A DNA stretch of 64,000 bases from Klebsormidium nitens. Lineage: Eukaryota; Streptophyta; Klebsormidiophyceae; Klebsormidiales; Klebsormidiaceae. The translations under genes and the position numbers were made by a program. Position 1 is the first letter of the stretch. The number at the start of each line of letters is the position of its first letter. The stretch is from assembly GCA_000708835.1 (NCBI GenBank), contig DF236962.1, positions 372,001-436,000 on the forward strand, read 5' to 3'. Of this stretch, positions 43,135 to 55,100 are shown piece by piece. The notes beneath the pieces were generated by a model that was not told the origin of the DNA, did no database searches, and worked only from the letters and a program-made list of their open reading frames with translations.

Positions 43135-46100
43135 ATGGACCCACGCTACCAGATGATGAGGGGTCAGGGTGCGGGGCACCCGCTTCTGGAGTTTCCTAGT
43201 GACGATGAGCTCAGGGCAGGGACGTCCTCAGAAGGGATGATGCCAGAGGTGGCACACAACCTTGTTGACCCTTCGCTTTACATGGTGAGCCTGGTGGCAC
43301 ATTCTAAAGTTGTCATGTTTTTCTCCTCTGAGTATTTTGTTGATCAAGTGGTCAAAGGCTTCGCTTTTCGCCTTTCCCTTTTGTGCGCTGCATGTTGACT
43401 AGTGCTACCAGGCTCCATCAGGCAGCTTAAGCATGTGCATAGAAGGCTTCGAGGAAATGAAAGCGTCAAAATGGTAAGCTGCGGTAAAGTTGGTGGATTA
43501 AGTTTTTGCTAGTTTGCTAGAGGTTGCTTTTTAATCTTCGACGCACTCCTAGTTGTGGCAAGGGCCTTGTAATCTCCCATGCAATCTGTCAGCATGCCTC
43601 TCTAGCATAGTAATCCGACCTTACAATGTATTTCGCTGTGTACCACAACGAGTCCGAAGCATACCACCTCAAAATTTTGGAGGGGTATGCCAAATAAGCA
43701 TGCACAGGCAGACTTCAATAAGGGTTTAAAAGGCTCCTTGGCCAAATGGCACTTGCAGACTATGACAGATACTACAAAAACCCTCCGTCTTTGCAACGTA
43801 TCAGAATGACACGGCCAGACTCAAGGTCTTGGAAACTTGAGAGGTTTTGCACCTGGCCTTGACGAAAATGATGTATTCAGGACCTTGCAGAGGCTAGAAG
43901 TCACACGTAACCAGCTGCTTCACTGAGGTGCAAGGGCAGAATTGCAGTGGAAGCTTCTTACTTTTGCTTCCTCTTCACTAATTCGCCCGCACATCATATA
44001 GTCTTTCGCGCTCTAGAAGCCTGCTTAGACAGAAGCTTCGTCATGCACGGGGTGAGCCATGGAGTAGGATGAGAAGGAAAGAAACAGCTGCGCTTCCGCC
44101 AGACCATTCGAAGCGGCGCTAGTCAAGCCATGCTAATATCAAACATCGCCTGTTGCAGCCCTAACAAAGCCCTGGTTTAAGAGAGCCTACTTGCCCGTGA
44201 CCCCAGGGATCCCCAACTAGGATGCAAAATCTACATTCACTGGGGCCCTGCTAAAAAGCAAAGCTTCTTGACATACAGGAGGCGGCTCAGCTGCACGACC
44301 CCACATTCCACCCGCAAGCCATGTTCAACCCCGAGAGCCCCTTCCACCAACTTCTCCCTAACAGTCCCGCTCCTGGAAATGGCGCCCTCCTCCCTGCCGA
44401 GTACTTTGACTCTCTGCTGAACGCCTATGGCGTTGGGTTGGACCCCCGCCAAATGGCCGAGGCACGCTTGCAGTCCCAAGGGGGGCGGCAGTCAAACCCA
44501 GCCGCATTTCTTCATGACGGGGGACTTGACGTGCTGGCTGCGGAGACCCCCCGGGACGGAAACACCTTCCCAGGGGGTTTCGGCCACCCGGGTAGCAACT
44601 CCCCAGTTGACATGTACGGCGCACTCCAGCGCTTTGCTGCCAGCTTTGCCACCTCCCAGGGGGGTTTGGGGGCCCCTGTGGCAACCCCCCGTCAACTGGC
44701 CGCGGAGGAGCCGTCCCCATACCCCCCCCCAAGGGGGATGGAAATGAACTACACTACTCTCGGCCACTTTCCCGAGGCCGACGGGGCATCACACGGCAGG
44801 ACAAGCCAGCCCCCGGAGCAGGGGTTCAATTCGCGGGTGCTGACGTCAGCGGCGTGCATCACTGCGATGATCCAGAAGCTGCGGAGTCCTGAGGACGGTG
44901 TGAGAAGGGAGGCGATGCAAGCAATTAGAATGTGGGCCGGGTCTAGTCTGCTGCACCAGAGAGCCGTGGCGGCAGCGGGGGCTATCCCCCCTTTGGTGGA
45001 CGTGCTGAGGACTCCGAGCAGCACAGTTGTAAGTGTCTCACTGTGCAGCAAACGCACTGCTTCGGCTTGCGCTTTGAGTTTTTCAGGTTTTTTGGTGGAA
45101 AGGACTTGATGAGAACGTATTTCAACAATTGAACGTTTTGTTGTTTGACTGAGGCTTAGAGTAACTTTCTTTCTTCTTCCCTGAGCTTATGAATAGCGTT
45201 TCTGGAGACCTTCAGGGACTCCACTGTTTATCAAGTGTCAAAGGGTGGGGATTAGAATGCTTGCAGAAATGGAAAGCATATTCTAGCAATGCGGACTAGT
45301 CCTCTATACCTCACCGCACGCACACATTGACTCGAGTCACAAGCCTTGTCATGGGTGTCGTGCTGCCAGGGTTTTGTCTTTCTCACCGCATAGGCAGTCA
45401 GAAGCTGGTCTAGGCTGATACCAGGGCACAGACCTCAATCAGCCTCCCCTGCTTTCAATGGCATACGTATACCCAGTCCCGATGAAGTTCCATACGTTTG
45501 GAGGCCGTTTTTCAGTCCTCACTTTATTTCGCTAACCCCATTCCCTCCACTCCATTCCCTCCACAGGTCTGGGTGGAAGCCGCTCAGACTCTAGCCAGCT
45601 TAGCAATCAACAACGAGGAAAATAAAGCGTCGATTGGGTTAGCGGGCGCAATCCCCCCCTTGGTTAATCTGCTGGGGCTTCCAAGCCGGGAAGCAAGGGA
45701 GGCGGCGGTCGGAGGTCTCAGCTGCTTGGCTCGAAATGAGCATAACAAGCAGGCAATCATGGACGCAGGTGAGTGGCCAGCTTTAAACGTGTGGACTTTG
45801 ACGGATGCTGAGCAGGCGCCAGATCTTGCTCTCCAGAGAAGGACTGGAAGCTGATTGAGGGTATACATGTGAAGGGGAGTCCGCTTACTCAGGGATGGTG
45901 CTGGCATTGCAAGGATTGAAGAATGGCCTGGAGTGGGCTCAAAGAGCGCTTTGTCGTGTGATGCCGAGATATACAGCTTTTCCCAGGGGCTAAATGAAAT
46001 AGCACGCGCAGATTGCGGTGTTGTGGATTCCAGTTGTGCTAATGGGGGAATTATGGGAGAATGTTTTAGAACACCGTACTTAGCCGTATCTGAAAGAGAG

Positions 46101-49100
46101 TCATATGCTTATGTTTGAAGAAAGAGAGCCAAGAAAAAGGCAGAGAATGAGGAAGGATTGTCCTTCAGGAGGATTTCAAGCAAGATGGAGGGAACTGGCA
46201 CAGTCATGGCGTCAGAAAAGCGCCATTCGAGAGATATGTCGAGCTTTTCATGGGTCAGGGCTTATCAAGATACGGAGATTCATGCTGATGGAGCGCTCTT
46301 TATTAACGCGTCTTGTAGGTGCTGTCACGGGGCTGGTACGCATGCTGACCGACGGGGACAACAACAGCGAGTTTGGGCGCGAGGCAGCGGCAAACGTGCT
46401 CGCCAAGCTTGCGGTAAGGGGGCCAGAGACCGTCGCCTAGTTTATCCCGGAATTCTGTGTCCTAGTGACTAGCAATAGGCTTCCTTCAGGTTTGACTTCT
46501 CATCTCATGTTATGCATCGTTGCACGTGACCCGCAGAGCAATTATATAGCCCAATTTAAAAACATTCAAGCAATCTTTGTGACATTGGATTGACCAGCCA
46601 CTTCGATCAAAGCAGCTAGACTTTTGGCTGCCCATTGCTATTCGTTTGATGTGGGCGCATGTTCTGGGCAGTTGCTGCCAATCTGAGGCCAGATTTGTAA
46701 GCAACAGAACGAATTTGCGTGTGTGGATTGCGTATGAAGGTAGAGGCGATGTTGGTGGCAGAAGAAGTAAGAGTTATTTGAAGTTTGATTGGTACTTATG
46801 AGTGGGCTTGAGCGGTCCTGATCTGCGGAAACGCGTGAAAAGAAGCCGCTGATCCAGACCAATCTTGAGGCGCCTTTCTTTTCTTCTCTTTTCTCATCGG
46901 AAAGTGCTCGAATCCAAAATGAAGCTTGATATTAAGCCTGCTGGTCGTAACCCCGCAGGTGGAGAACGACGCAAATAAAAAGGCGATTGGGCAGTACGGT
47001 GCAATTCCGTTCCTGATCCGGATGGTGGAGCACGGGTCCGCCAAAGAACAGGAAGTGGCGGCCGGGGCGCTTGCTAATCTTATTCAGGTGAGACCCAAAT
47101 CAAGCAATCCAGACTGGGATGTTCGGCACTAATCCAATGTGTGCCGCAAACTTAGGAATGACACTGCCATACTATCTGGCTATTTCACTCTCTGGAAGAG
47201 CGGGCTTTTCTTCATTACAGTCAGTTCTTCTGGCACTTTCAATTGATAGGGAGAGCGGCTACTTTACGGGTCCACGACAGACACACAACATTTCCGAAGC
47301 GCCCGACCGAAAGCTACTCTCGAACTTAAACCTCAAGGTTTCACATGCTGATCTCGAAATAACTTCTGGTTTGCAGGACCCGCAAAACGCGCTGGAGCTC
47401 GTCGGCGCGGGGGGCGTGGAGGCGCTGTCCGAACTTTTGGACTGTCCGTGGGAGGGGGCGCGCCAGGCGGCGTCGGCTGCGCTGACGCAAGTCAGCGTGC
47501 ACGAGGCCAAGTGGAACGAGGAGTTCAACCTGCTGCAAGCACAGGGGCTCGAGGTGGGAGCTGGAGCTGCCACGTTGACGTGTGGGCTTGAGGGTTCAGG
47601 CTTGTTTCGCTGTCGATTTGGTTGGAAGGGGGGCTCGAAGAATGTTCACCGGAACGAGAATGTGGGTCTGCTGCAAACAGTGGGGCTGGGAGATGATCTC
47701 CGCATCACAGTAGGCTGAAATCTAAGTTACCTGTTTGAGAGGTAATTCCTGTCAAGGGGTCTGACGCTTTCTCGTGTTATATTCTCGTCAATATTAATTT
47801 CGAACTTGCATGCCGTTCCCTCCGACTTCCTCATGGGAAGCCCCACAGCCCGCCTTGATCACATAGCGAAAGCGTTTGTCGAGTTCTTTGATGGATTGCG
47901 GGACAAGAAATTCCGGTCTGGTCATTCTGAACCCCGCCCTTGACCCGGAATTGTCAATTCTGCAGGACGGCCTGCAACCAGTCGACGACGAGGACGAGCT
48001 CACTATGGACGAGGTGCGTGCCGCTGAGGAAATCCTCCGCAACGCCATCAACGATAACGGGGGGGAGGAAGACGAGGACGATGTGCCCCCCGAAGCGGAA
48101 CCCCCGGCAACCGATGAGGTAGGAGGGGAGCGGGGAGAAGAGGAGGACCAGCCGGATGACGTCAGCATCAGCGAGGCGGAGAGCTCGGACGAGGACGTGC
48201 CGCTGGTGAAGAGACGGGGCGCGGTGACGTCACAGGCGGCGTCGGCGAGAGCGGCTGACGTCGTCGAGGGCGTCGCTGACATCACCAAGGAGGGGAGAGA
48301 GCCCCCGGAGGACGTTCCGCTGGCGATGCGGTTCCGGGTTCCGTTGGAGGAGGCGGGGGCGGCGCGGCGGCGGAAGGGGGCCAAGAAGCAGGGGCGGAAA
48401 CAGGGGAGGAAGAAGCGAGTGGTGAAAATTCCGGAAAAGGGGGGGGCAGACTTGGTTGCGGAGGAGGGACAGGAAAAGATTGCCGCGGAGGGGGGGGGAG
48501 AAGCGAAGCTTGCAGAGGGGGGGGCGGAAGCGAGCGTTGCAGAGGCGAGCGAGCAGTCGTCAGAGGAGGACGTTCCGCTGGGCATGCGGAAACGAGTGAT
48601 GTCGGAGGAAGATCTGCCGATCTTGGCAAAGGGGCTGAAGCCTCTAGTTCTGGACGAGAGCATTCCGCTGGGGGTGGGGGTGGCGCGCGCGCCGAAGCGG
48701 CGGAAGCTGGAGCTGCGGCGCGCGGGGTCGGGTGACGTCAGCAGCCGGGACGGGTCCGAGAGCGAGCGCCCGAAGCGGAAGCGCCGCCGGGCTTCAGTGG
48801 CAGAGAGGTGGGGCTCGGGCTTTTGTTCTTCTCTCCTTTTTAAAGAATGCTTTTGATCTGTAGCATCTTCTCAAAAAGAGCTGACTGGCGCGTGCCGAAC
48901 CAATCGAGATTGAGGCGTTGAAAGAGGAAGCAAACGGACGGCCTGTTCGTGGTGAGGGCGATAGGCAAGCCCTTGGACCGCATGCCGCTTAGACTTGCTC
49001 CGTCTGGAACAAGACCTTGCAGATCAACAAAGCCCGTAAGCTATTTCTGGATAGCCCAGCCGTTAAAGCGCCTACGTTTTGTGCCAGGCAATATAACTGC

Positions 49101-52100
49101 TTCGTGCCAGTACTTCGGTCGCGAAGCCTCACAAACTCTACGTGATTGCTGACGAATGTTCTCGATATCTTACTCTAGGTGGGACTCGGAGGAGCGCGCT
49201 TCGGCGGACCCGTTGGACGAGGAACCGGCGATCCGGGCGGCTTTACACTCCCCTGTGCAAGCGACGATGACGGAACTCCTCGGAATGGAGGACCCCCCAG
49301 AGGGAGCGTTTGAGGATGCGCTAGCCGGGGAAGGCCACGTGACCGAGAAGGGCAGCTTAGACGAGGCGCTGTTACCCCCCGGAAAGGAAGAAGAGGGATC
49401 AGATCCGGCAGGGTGGGATGTCGTTCGGTCGCCGGACGACGAGACGGAGAGCCCCGAAAAGGAGAAGAAGCGGCGACGGGGGTCCAAGAAACGCGCGAAG
49501 CCGATGCAGCCGCCGCTCAAAGTGTCGGCGGACGTCCTCCGGAAGCCGGAACTCCAGCTTTCCGTTCCGGAGTTCTCGGCGGAAAAGGCGGACGCGGAGA
49601 CGGCGCAGTGCGACTGCATCGGCGCGACGGCGGGGGTACACAACGGGGACTGCCAGTTCAGGAGCCCGGTCGGCAAGCCCCCCCAGAGCAGCGCGGCGCA
49701 CATCCTCGCGTCCGGGGGGAGTGCGGCGAAACCAGAACCGGCAAAACCGAAGGCCCCCTTGGCGGCAGGACTCAGCCGCTTGATCGTCGCCTTCGCAGCC
49801 GGGTTGAACTCGACCCCGCCCCCCCTCCCCCCAATGCAGCCGCTCCGAGAGCCCGGTCGAAAGCCCCGGGGGCGGACCGGAAAGCTCCGGCCGGCGGCCG
49901 CTGTCCCCGACCCCCCCCCTGCGGTGCCCGGGCTCCAGCAAGGCCTCCCCGCGCTCATGGGAATGCTCCGGAGCACCAGCTTGGAGTCCCAAGAGTTTGG
50001 CTGCCTGACGGTCGCACTGTTAGCGGTTCAGGGGGGGGACGCCGCCAAGCGGAACATGGTCGAGGGGGGTATCGTGCCCGCCCTGATTTCGATCGTGCGC
50101 AGCGCGGAAGCCGGCCGCGTCTCGCAGCTTCTACGAGGGGGGGGCTTCTTCCCGCTTGCTGGGAAGGGGGGCCAGGTTCCGGGCCAGTCCGCTCTGGGCG
50201 GGGGGACGACCGTCAACGGAAGGCCGCGGAAGCGGCGGAACGCCTTCACGAACGTTGGCGCGGACGGCTTCTCTCGCCCCCCACCGGAAGGCACCTCCCC
50301 CGCCCCCGCCCGGTTACTCGGCCCTGATCTACTCCCCCCGTCCACAAATTACCAGGGCGGGGGAGGCTTCCAACCTGCTACGGGGGGGTTCTCAGGCCCG
50401 GACCTCCTTCCCCCCGGGACGCACACCTTGCAGCAGAGCCTTGGACCGCCCAGCGCGGCAGCCGCGGCGGCGCGCCACATCGGCCTGGATCTGCTTCCCC
50501 CCGGAACGAGTGTGACGCAGTTTGGGCCGTCGGGAGTGCGCTACCGCCTGCCGGTGAACGCCATGCTGAACCGAAACGGGGGGGTGAAAAAGGCGGAGCA
50601 TCACCCCGGGGGCCCGAACGTGCCCGGTAGAATGCTTCCGGGGGGTAAGCTTTTGAAGCCGAAAGCGGAGCCGACGGTTCGGGAGGCGGGGGTGGGAACC
50701 GGGGCGTTCTTTCCGGTGGCCGGGGATGCGAAGAGACGGGTCGGGCCTATTCACCTAGTAAGCAAGCAACCGGTACAAAGCCCCGGCTGGACTTCCAGCC
50801 AACCGCAGTCTATCGAGGGCACAGCGCAAGCAAGGGGAAGTGCCCCGAGCGAGAACGGCGTTGGGCCTAACGGAACGCAAAGTGAGCGTTCGCGCTCCCC
50901 CGAGCAGTCGCAGATTGTTCAAAGCAACCCGGGTTCTTTGACAGGGGCAGATCCGGCGCCTCTGACAGAGAGTGCGGAAGTAAAGGTGCCAAACGCGGCC
51001 GAAGTTGTAGATTTGACGAAGGAAGCGGCGGCTACAGATGAAAACTCGGAAAAGAAGACAGGATCTGATCAAATCGTTGCGGCGGCAACGATCGAGGCGT
51101 CGCCCGGAGTGGAAAACGGGGAAGTGTCTGAACAGCCCACAGCAGCTTTAAGAGACGGTGCAGGGGTCGGTGAACAGCCGACAGAAGGTACTAACGTTAG
51201 ATCGACGGTAGCACAGAGCACTGCTTCGGACAGCGGAGTCTCTCAGCCTGCAAATGCCCCCGTTGCACGGCCCGAGGTCGCAAGTGAGCTTCTACCTGAA
51301 GCGTCGACTGCCGGAGAAAAAGCGGAACTAGAACGGAGCGCGGTGAAGACGGACATAGAGACAGATGGTTCGGAGAGCTCACAACAGCAGACAGCAGAGA
51401 AGCCGACAAACGGAATAAGCGCACAAGGAAGTGCGCAAACAACGGGGACTGTGGCTGATGCGGAAGGACTGACAGCACAGCAAGCGACGGTCGAAGGGAC
51501 AGTCCCCGAAACGGAAGTCGAGACGGTACCGGAATCTGCAAAGGAGAGCGCAATTCCCGAGCGAGAAGGTGATGTTGAGGAAAACATAGCGGCCTCCAAT
51601 GAAGCCTCGACGGGCCCCGATGACGTCACAGCCCCTCAGAATGACGTCGAGTTGAGAGAACCTTCAAACCCTTCCGAAGAGATCACAGCGGCCGTTGATC
51701 CCGCCCCGGCCGCAACAGATCAAATCACGGCAGCCGTCGATCAGGCTGCGGCGCCAGACCCTGCAGGGGAGTCCCCGTCAGCCCCCCCGTCAAACCTTCC
51801 GTCGAATACCGCCGTCTCGAGCGGCTCCGATGCCGTCCCGGCATGGGACGGCTCTCAGTCTTTGATCCCCCGGGCGCTTTCCACCAACGCCTTTTCTCAG
51901 GCTCTTGCCAGCGCGTCAGAGTCCCCTCCGGAGTCCCCTGACAAAGCAAACCCGAGACACCTGGCGGCGCTCGCACGCATCGCGGCCGCCAATGCGCTCT
52001 CGACCCTGTGCGTCGGCAACCCCGCGGGAAAGGACGCCGCGGTCCGCGCCGGGGGGGTCCAGGCGCTCGCAATCATGGCCGCGCTCGCGCAGGGCGAGGC

Positions 52101-55100
52101 GTCGTCCAATACGCCGTCCGAAAAGCCGCGCGAGTCGTCCGAAACGCGCGCGGAAGCGTCCGAATTGCTCGCGGAGGCGTCCGATCTCAGCGAGAAGGCG
52201 TCCGAACGCGCGATAGAGGCGTCCGAAAGGCGACCGAACGCGTCCGGAAGACGGCCTGAGTCGAAGCGCGCGCGAGGCGCGCGAAACGCGGAGCGCGCGG
52301 CCGCCCTTAGTGCGCTCACGAGCTTAGCGCTGTCGGACGGCCCGCAGAAGCAAAGGATGTCGTCTGCGACGGCGGTGCCGTGGGTGGCAAAAATGATGGA
52401 GGGAGCGGACGCTCTAGAGGTTGCCGCGGGGGCAGGAGGACTGCAGGTAAGCCTTCCGAGTTTCTCGGCGATGCTCCTTTCTGCAAATTGTCGTCTCTAT
52501 CCACAGGCGTCTGGGCATTGTCCAGATTGTTGCTGACAAGAAAAAGACCCGTTGGGTCAGGGCCTCAACAAAATGTCCTTCTGTGTTGGCATGTCTTGTC
52601 ACTTGTCTTGCAAATTAGAATCTTATATGCAAGTACTAGCTAGTGCCTTGACGTCAAGAGCAAACTTCGAATATGTAGCTTCTTCAACGAGATTCATCGC
52701 AGAGCCTTTATTCTCTGAACGCGTGAGGTGTTGTTAGCATCTTTGTCGTCTCGTTAAAGCTCTTCTGCTCTGCTTCTTTGACTTCACTTGCTGTTCATTT
52801 CCCAGCACTTCTTTACCTCCACTGAAATCCATCCTTCGTTTATACTTCTTGACGGCTGAACTTGCAAAGGAGCAAAGAAGACATGTAGAACCGCTGTTCG
52901 GCTTTGCCTTTAAATTAATGCTCCCCATCTTGCAGTCGATTGCGGCGAGCCTAGACTTGGAAAAGATGGACGAACCCGCCGTTTCCCAAGACGCCAAAGT
53001 TTCCGCTGCCAAGCACATGCCTCTCGAGCTCGCCTTCACTCTGATGGAGCTCATCGCGGGGGGGGCTCCCGAGACCAGAAGCGCCGCGATCCAAGCGCTC
53101 GCGTCGTTCCTGATCGTGCGCCAAGATTTGGCCTCCAAGCTGGGAGGGTTTGGGGGTTTGGGCGGCGCGTACTTCGGCCTCCACGAGCAGCTGCGCCAGG
53201 CGGGGCGCGCGGGCGCGCGCGCGCTCCTGTCGCTCCTGGGCACGCGCTCGGACGCCGCGGTGCGCGAGTCGGCGGTGGCGGCGGTCGCGGCCGCGGCCGC
53301 GGGCTCGCGGCGACTGTTGGGCTGGTTGGAGGAGGAAGGGGTCGCCCCTGCACTGATGGGCATTTTCCGAAGCGGGGGCGATGAGTTGATGCGCGCGCTG
53401 GTTCTTGCGGCGGCGTTCAATGTGGGCGCGCTTAAGGGGAAGCTTACCGGGATGGGCGGGGAGGACGTCCGGTCTCTGGTGGAGTACTTGAAGACGGAAC
53501 CGGAAACTCCGGAAGGGGTTCCTGAGGACGTTGTGGCTAAAGTGGAGGTTGGGGCGGGGACGATTGGAGGGGAGTCCAAGGAGAAAGAGCAGGAGCGAAA
53601 GGAAGGAGCTGGGGTGAAACTAGAGATGGTGGAAAGTGGCTTGGGGCAAGAGGCGGAAAAGCTGGTTGCTTCAACCGAGTCAAGGAATGACGCAAAAGCG
53701 GATGGGGTCGATTCAGCAGAAGCGGTTGGTGTTTCGGATGGTGAGCGGACTCGGGGGGTGAGAAACGCAGACGGGGCGGGCGTAGAAGAAGGGGAGAAGG
53801 GGAATACTTTGAACGGGCCGGAACCGACGGAGAAAAGTGGGGACGCAAGCGTCGAAGCTACGGTCTCAAGCGTGGAGCAAAGAAGCGAGGTTATGGACAA
53901 GGGGAAAAACGCGCCTCCAGAAACGGTCGCAGCAGAATCGATAGAGTGCGCTGCAACGGATCCGGGGGCGGCTTCTCCCGCCAGTCCCGAAGTTTCAGAA
54001 GCGAAAGGCGAGGAGGCGTCAGTCGTGGAGCCGCCACGTGTCGCCTCTCCAGAATCGAAGGGCGAGGAGGCGTCAGTGGTGGAGCCGACACATGTCGCCC
54101 CTACACTGAAGACATGTAAAGTCGAACCAGAAGATGGAGCGCTCAACCCGCCGGAGAGTGCGACGCCTTCTGATCCGACTTCACCACAAGCGGAGAAGCA
54201 TTCTGATCTTGTTGCGGAAAGCGGCCACGTGGCAAGCCCTTCGTCCGACGCCGCGGGACCTTCCGATGAAACACCTAGGGAACCGCCAGTAGCCGCAGAA
54301 ATGACGTCAGCAACGGGAGCAACGAGTGCCTCTGCCGAACAGCCAGCCGCATTGGAACTGGATGAAGCGAAGGAGGTCGTTCCTGCAACGAATGACGTCA
54401 CCGCCGTGGTGGCTCGTCCGGAAGCACACGTGGCAGCCGTCGAGGAGGCCCACGTGGCTCCGAGCCCCAAACCCCCAAACCCCGCGACGCCCTACGACCA
54501 CGCGGCCGGCGTACTCGTTTACGCGGCGCTCGGGTGCGACGCCAACGGGCACCTTGCGCTGGTCGGCGCCGGGGGGATCCCCCTCATCATGAAAGTCCTA
54601 ACCAAAAAGGGTTGGGGTTTGGATGGGCCCGCTAGAGAGGCGGCCGCCGCGGCGCTAATGATGCTGGCGGCGTCGAGCGAACAGACTTCCCGGGAAATCC
54701 GGGCGGCCGGGGGAGTGGCGCCGTTGGTGAAGATTTTGGGAGCGCAGGCGGGGGGGAGCGTAACCGGGGGAAAGGTGTGGGGGGAGAAAGAGGCGGCTGC
54801 GGCGGCGTTGGTTGTGCTCGCTGGTGAGAACTGTTCCACTGCAGCTGCACTAGTTTACTACTGGATTTTACTCTGGCAACCCTTGTTTGATCTTAGACGC
54901 GTGTGACTAAGATAGGCGCCCGGGAGACGGGTGGGGTAGGTAGGGTAGATTGGGGTGCGGAGCATGTGATGATCTTGGTTGGGGTTTTGAGTCTGTGTGC
55001 CTGGGTAGCTTGAATGTTAATCCACTTAGGTATCACGAGAGTTGCCAGTATCTGTTTTTCATTGTTCTACTGCGCGTTCAGCTTCTGTACTGTTGTGTAC

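Noticed and set aside
49399-49992. Long reverse-strand and alternative-frame open reading frames over the armadillo exons
   Set aside because: They are shadows of GC-rich coding sequence. Only the frame with ARM repeats joins the neighbouring exons.
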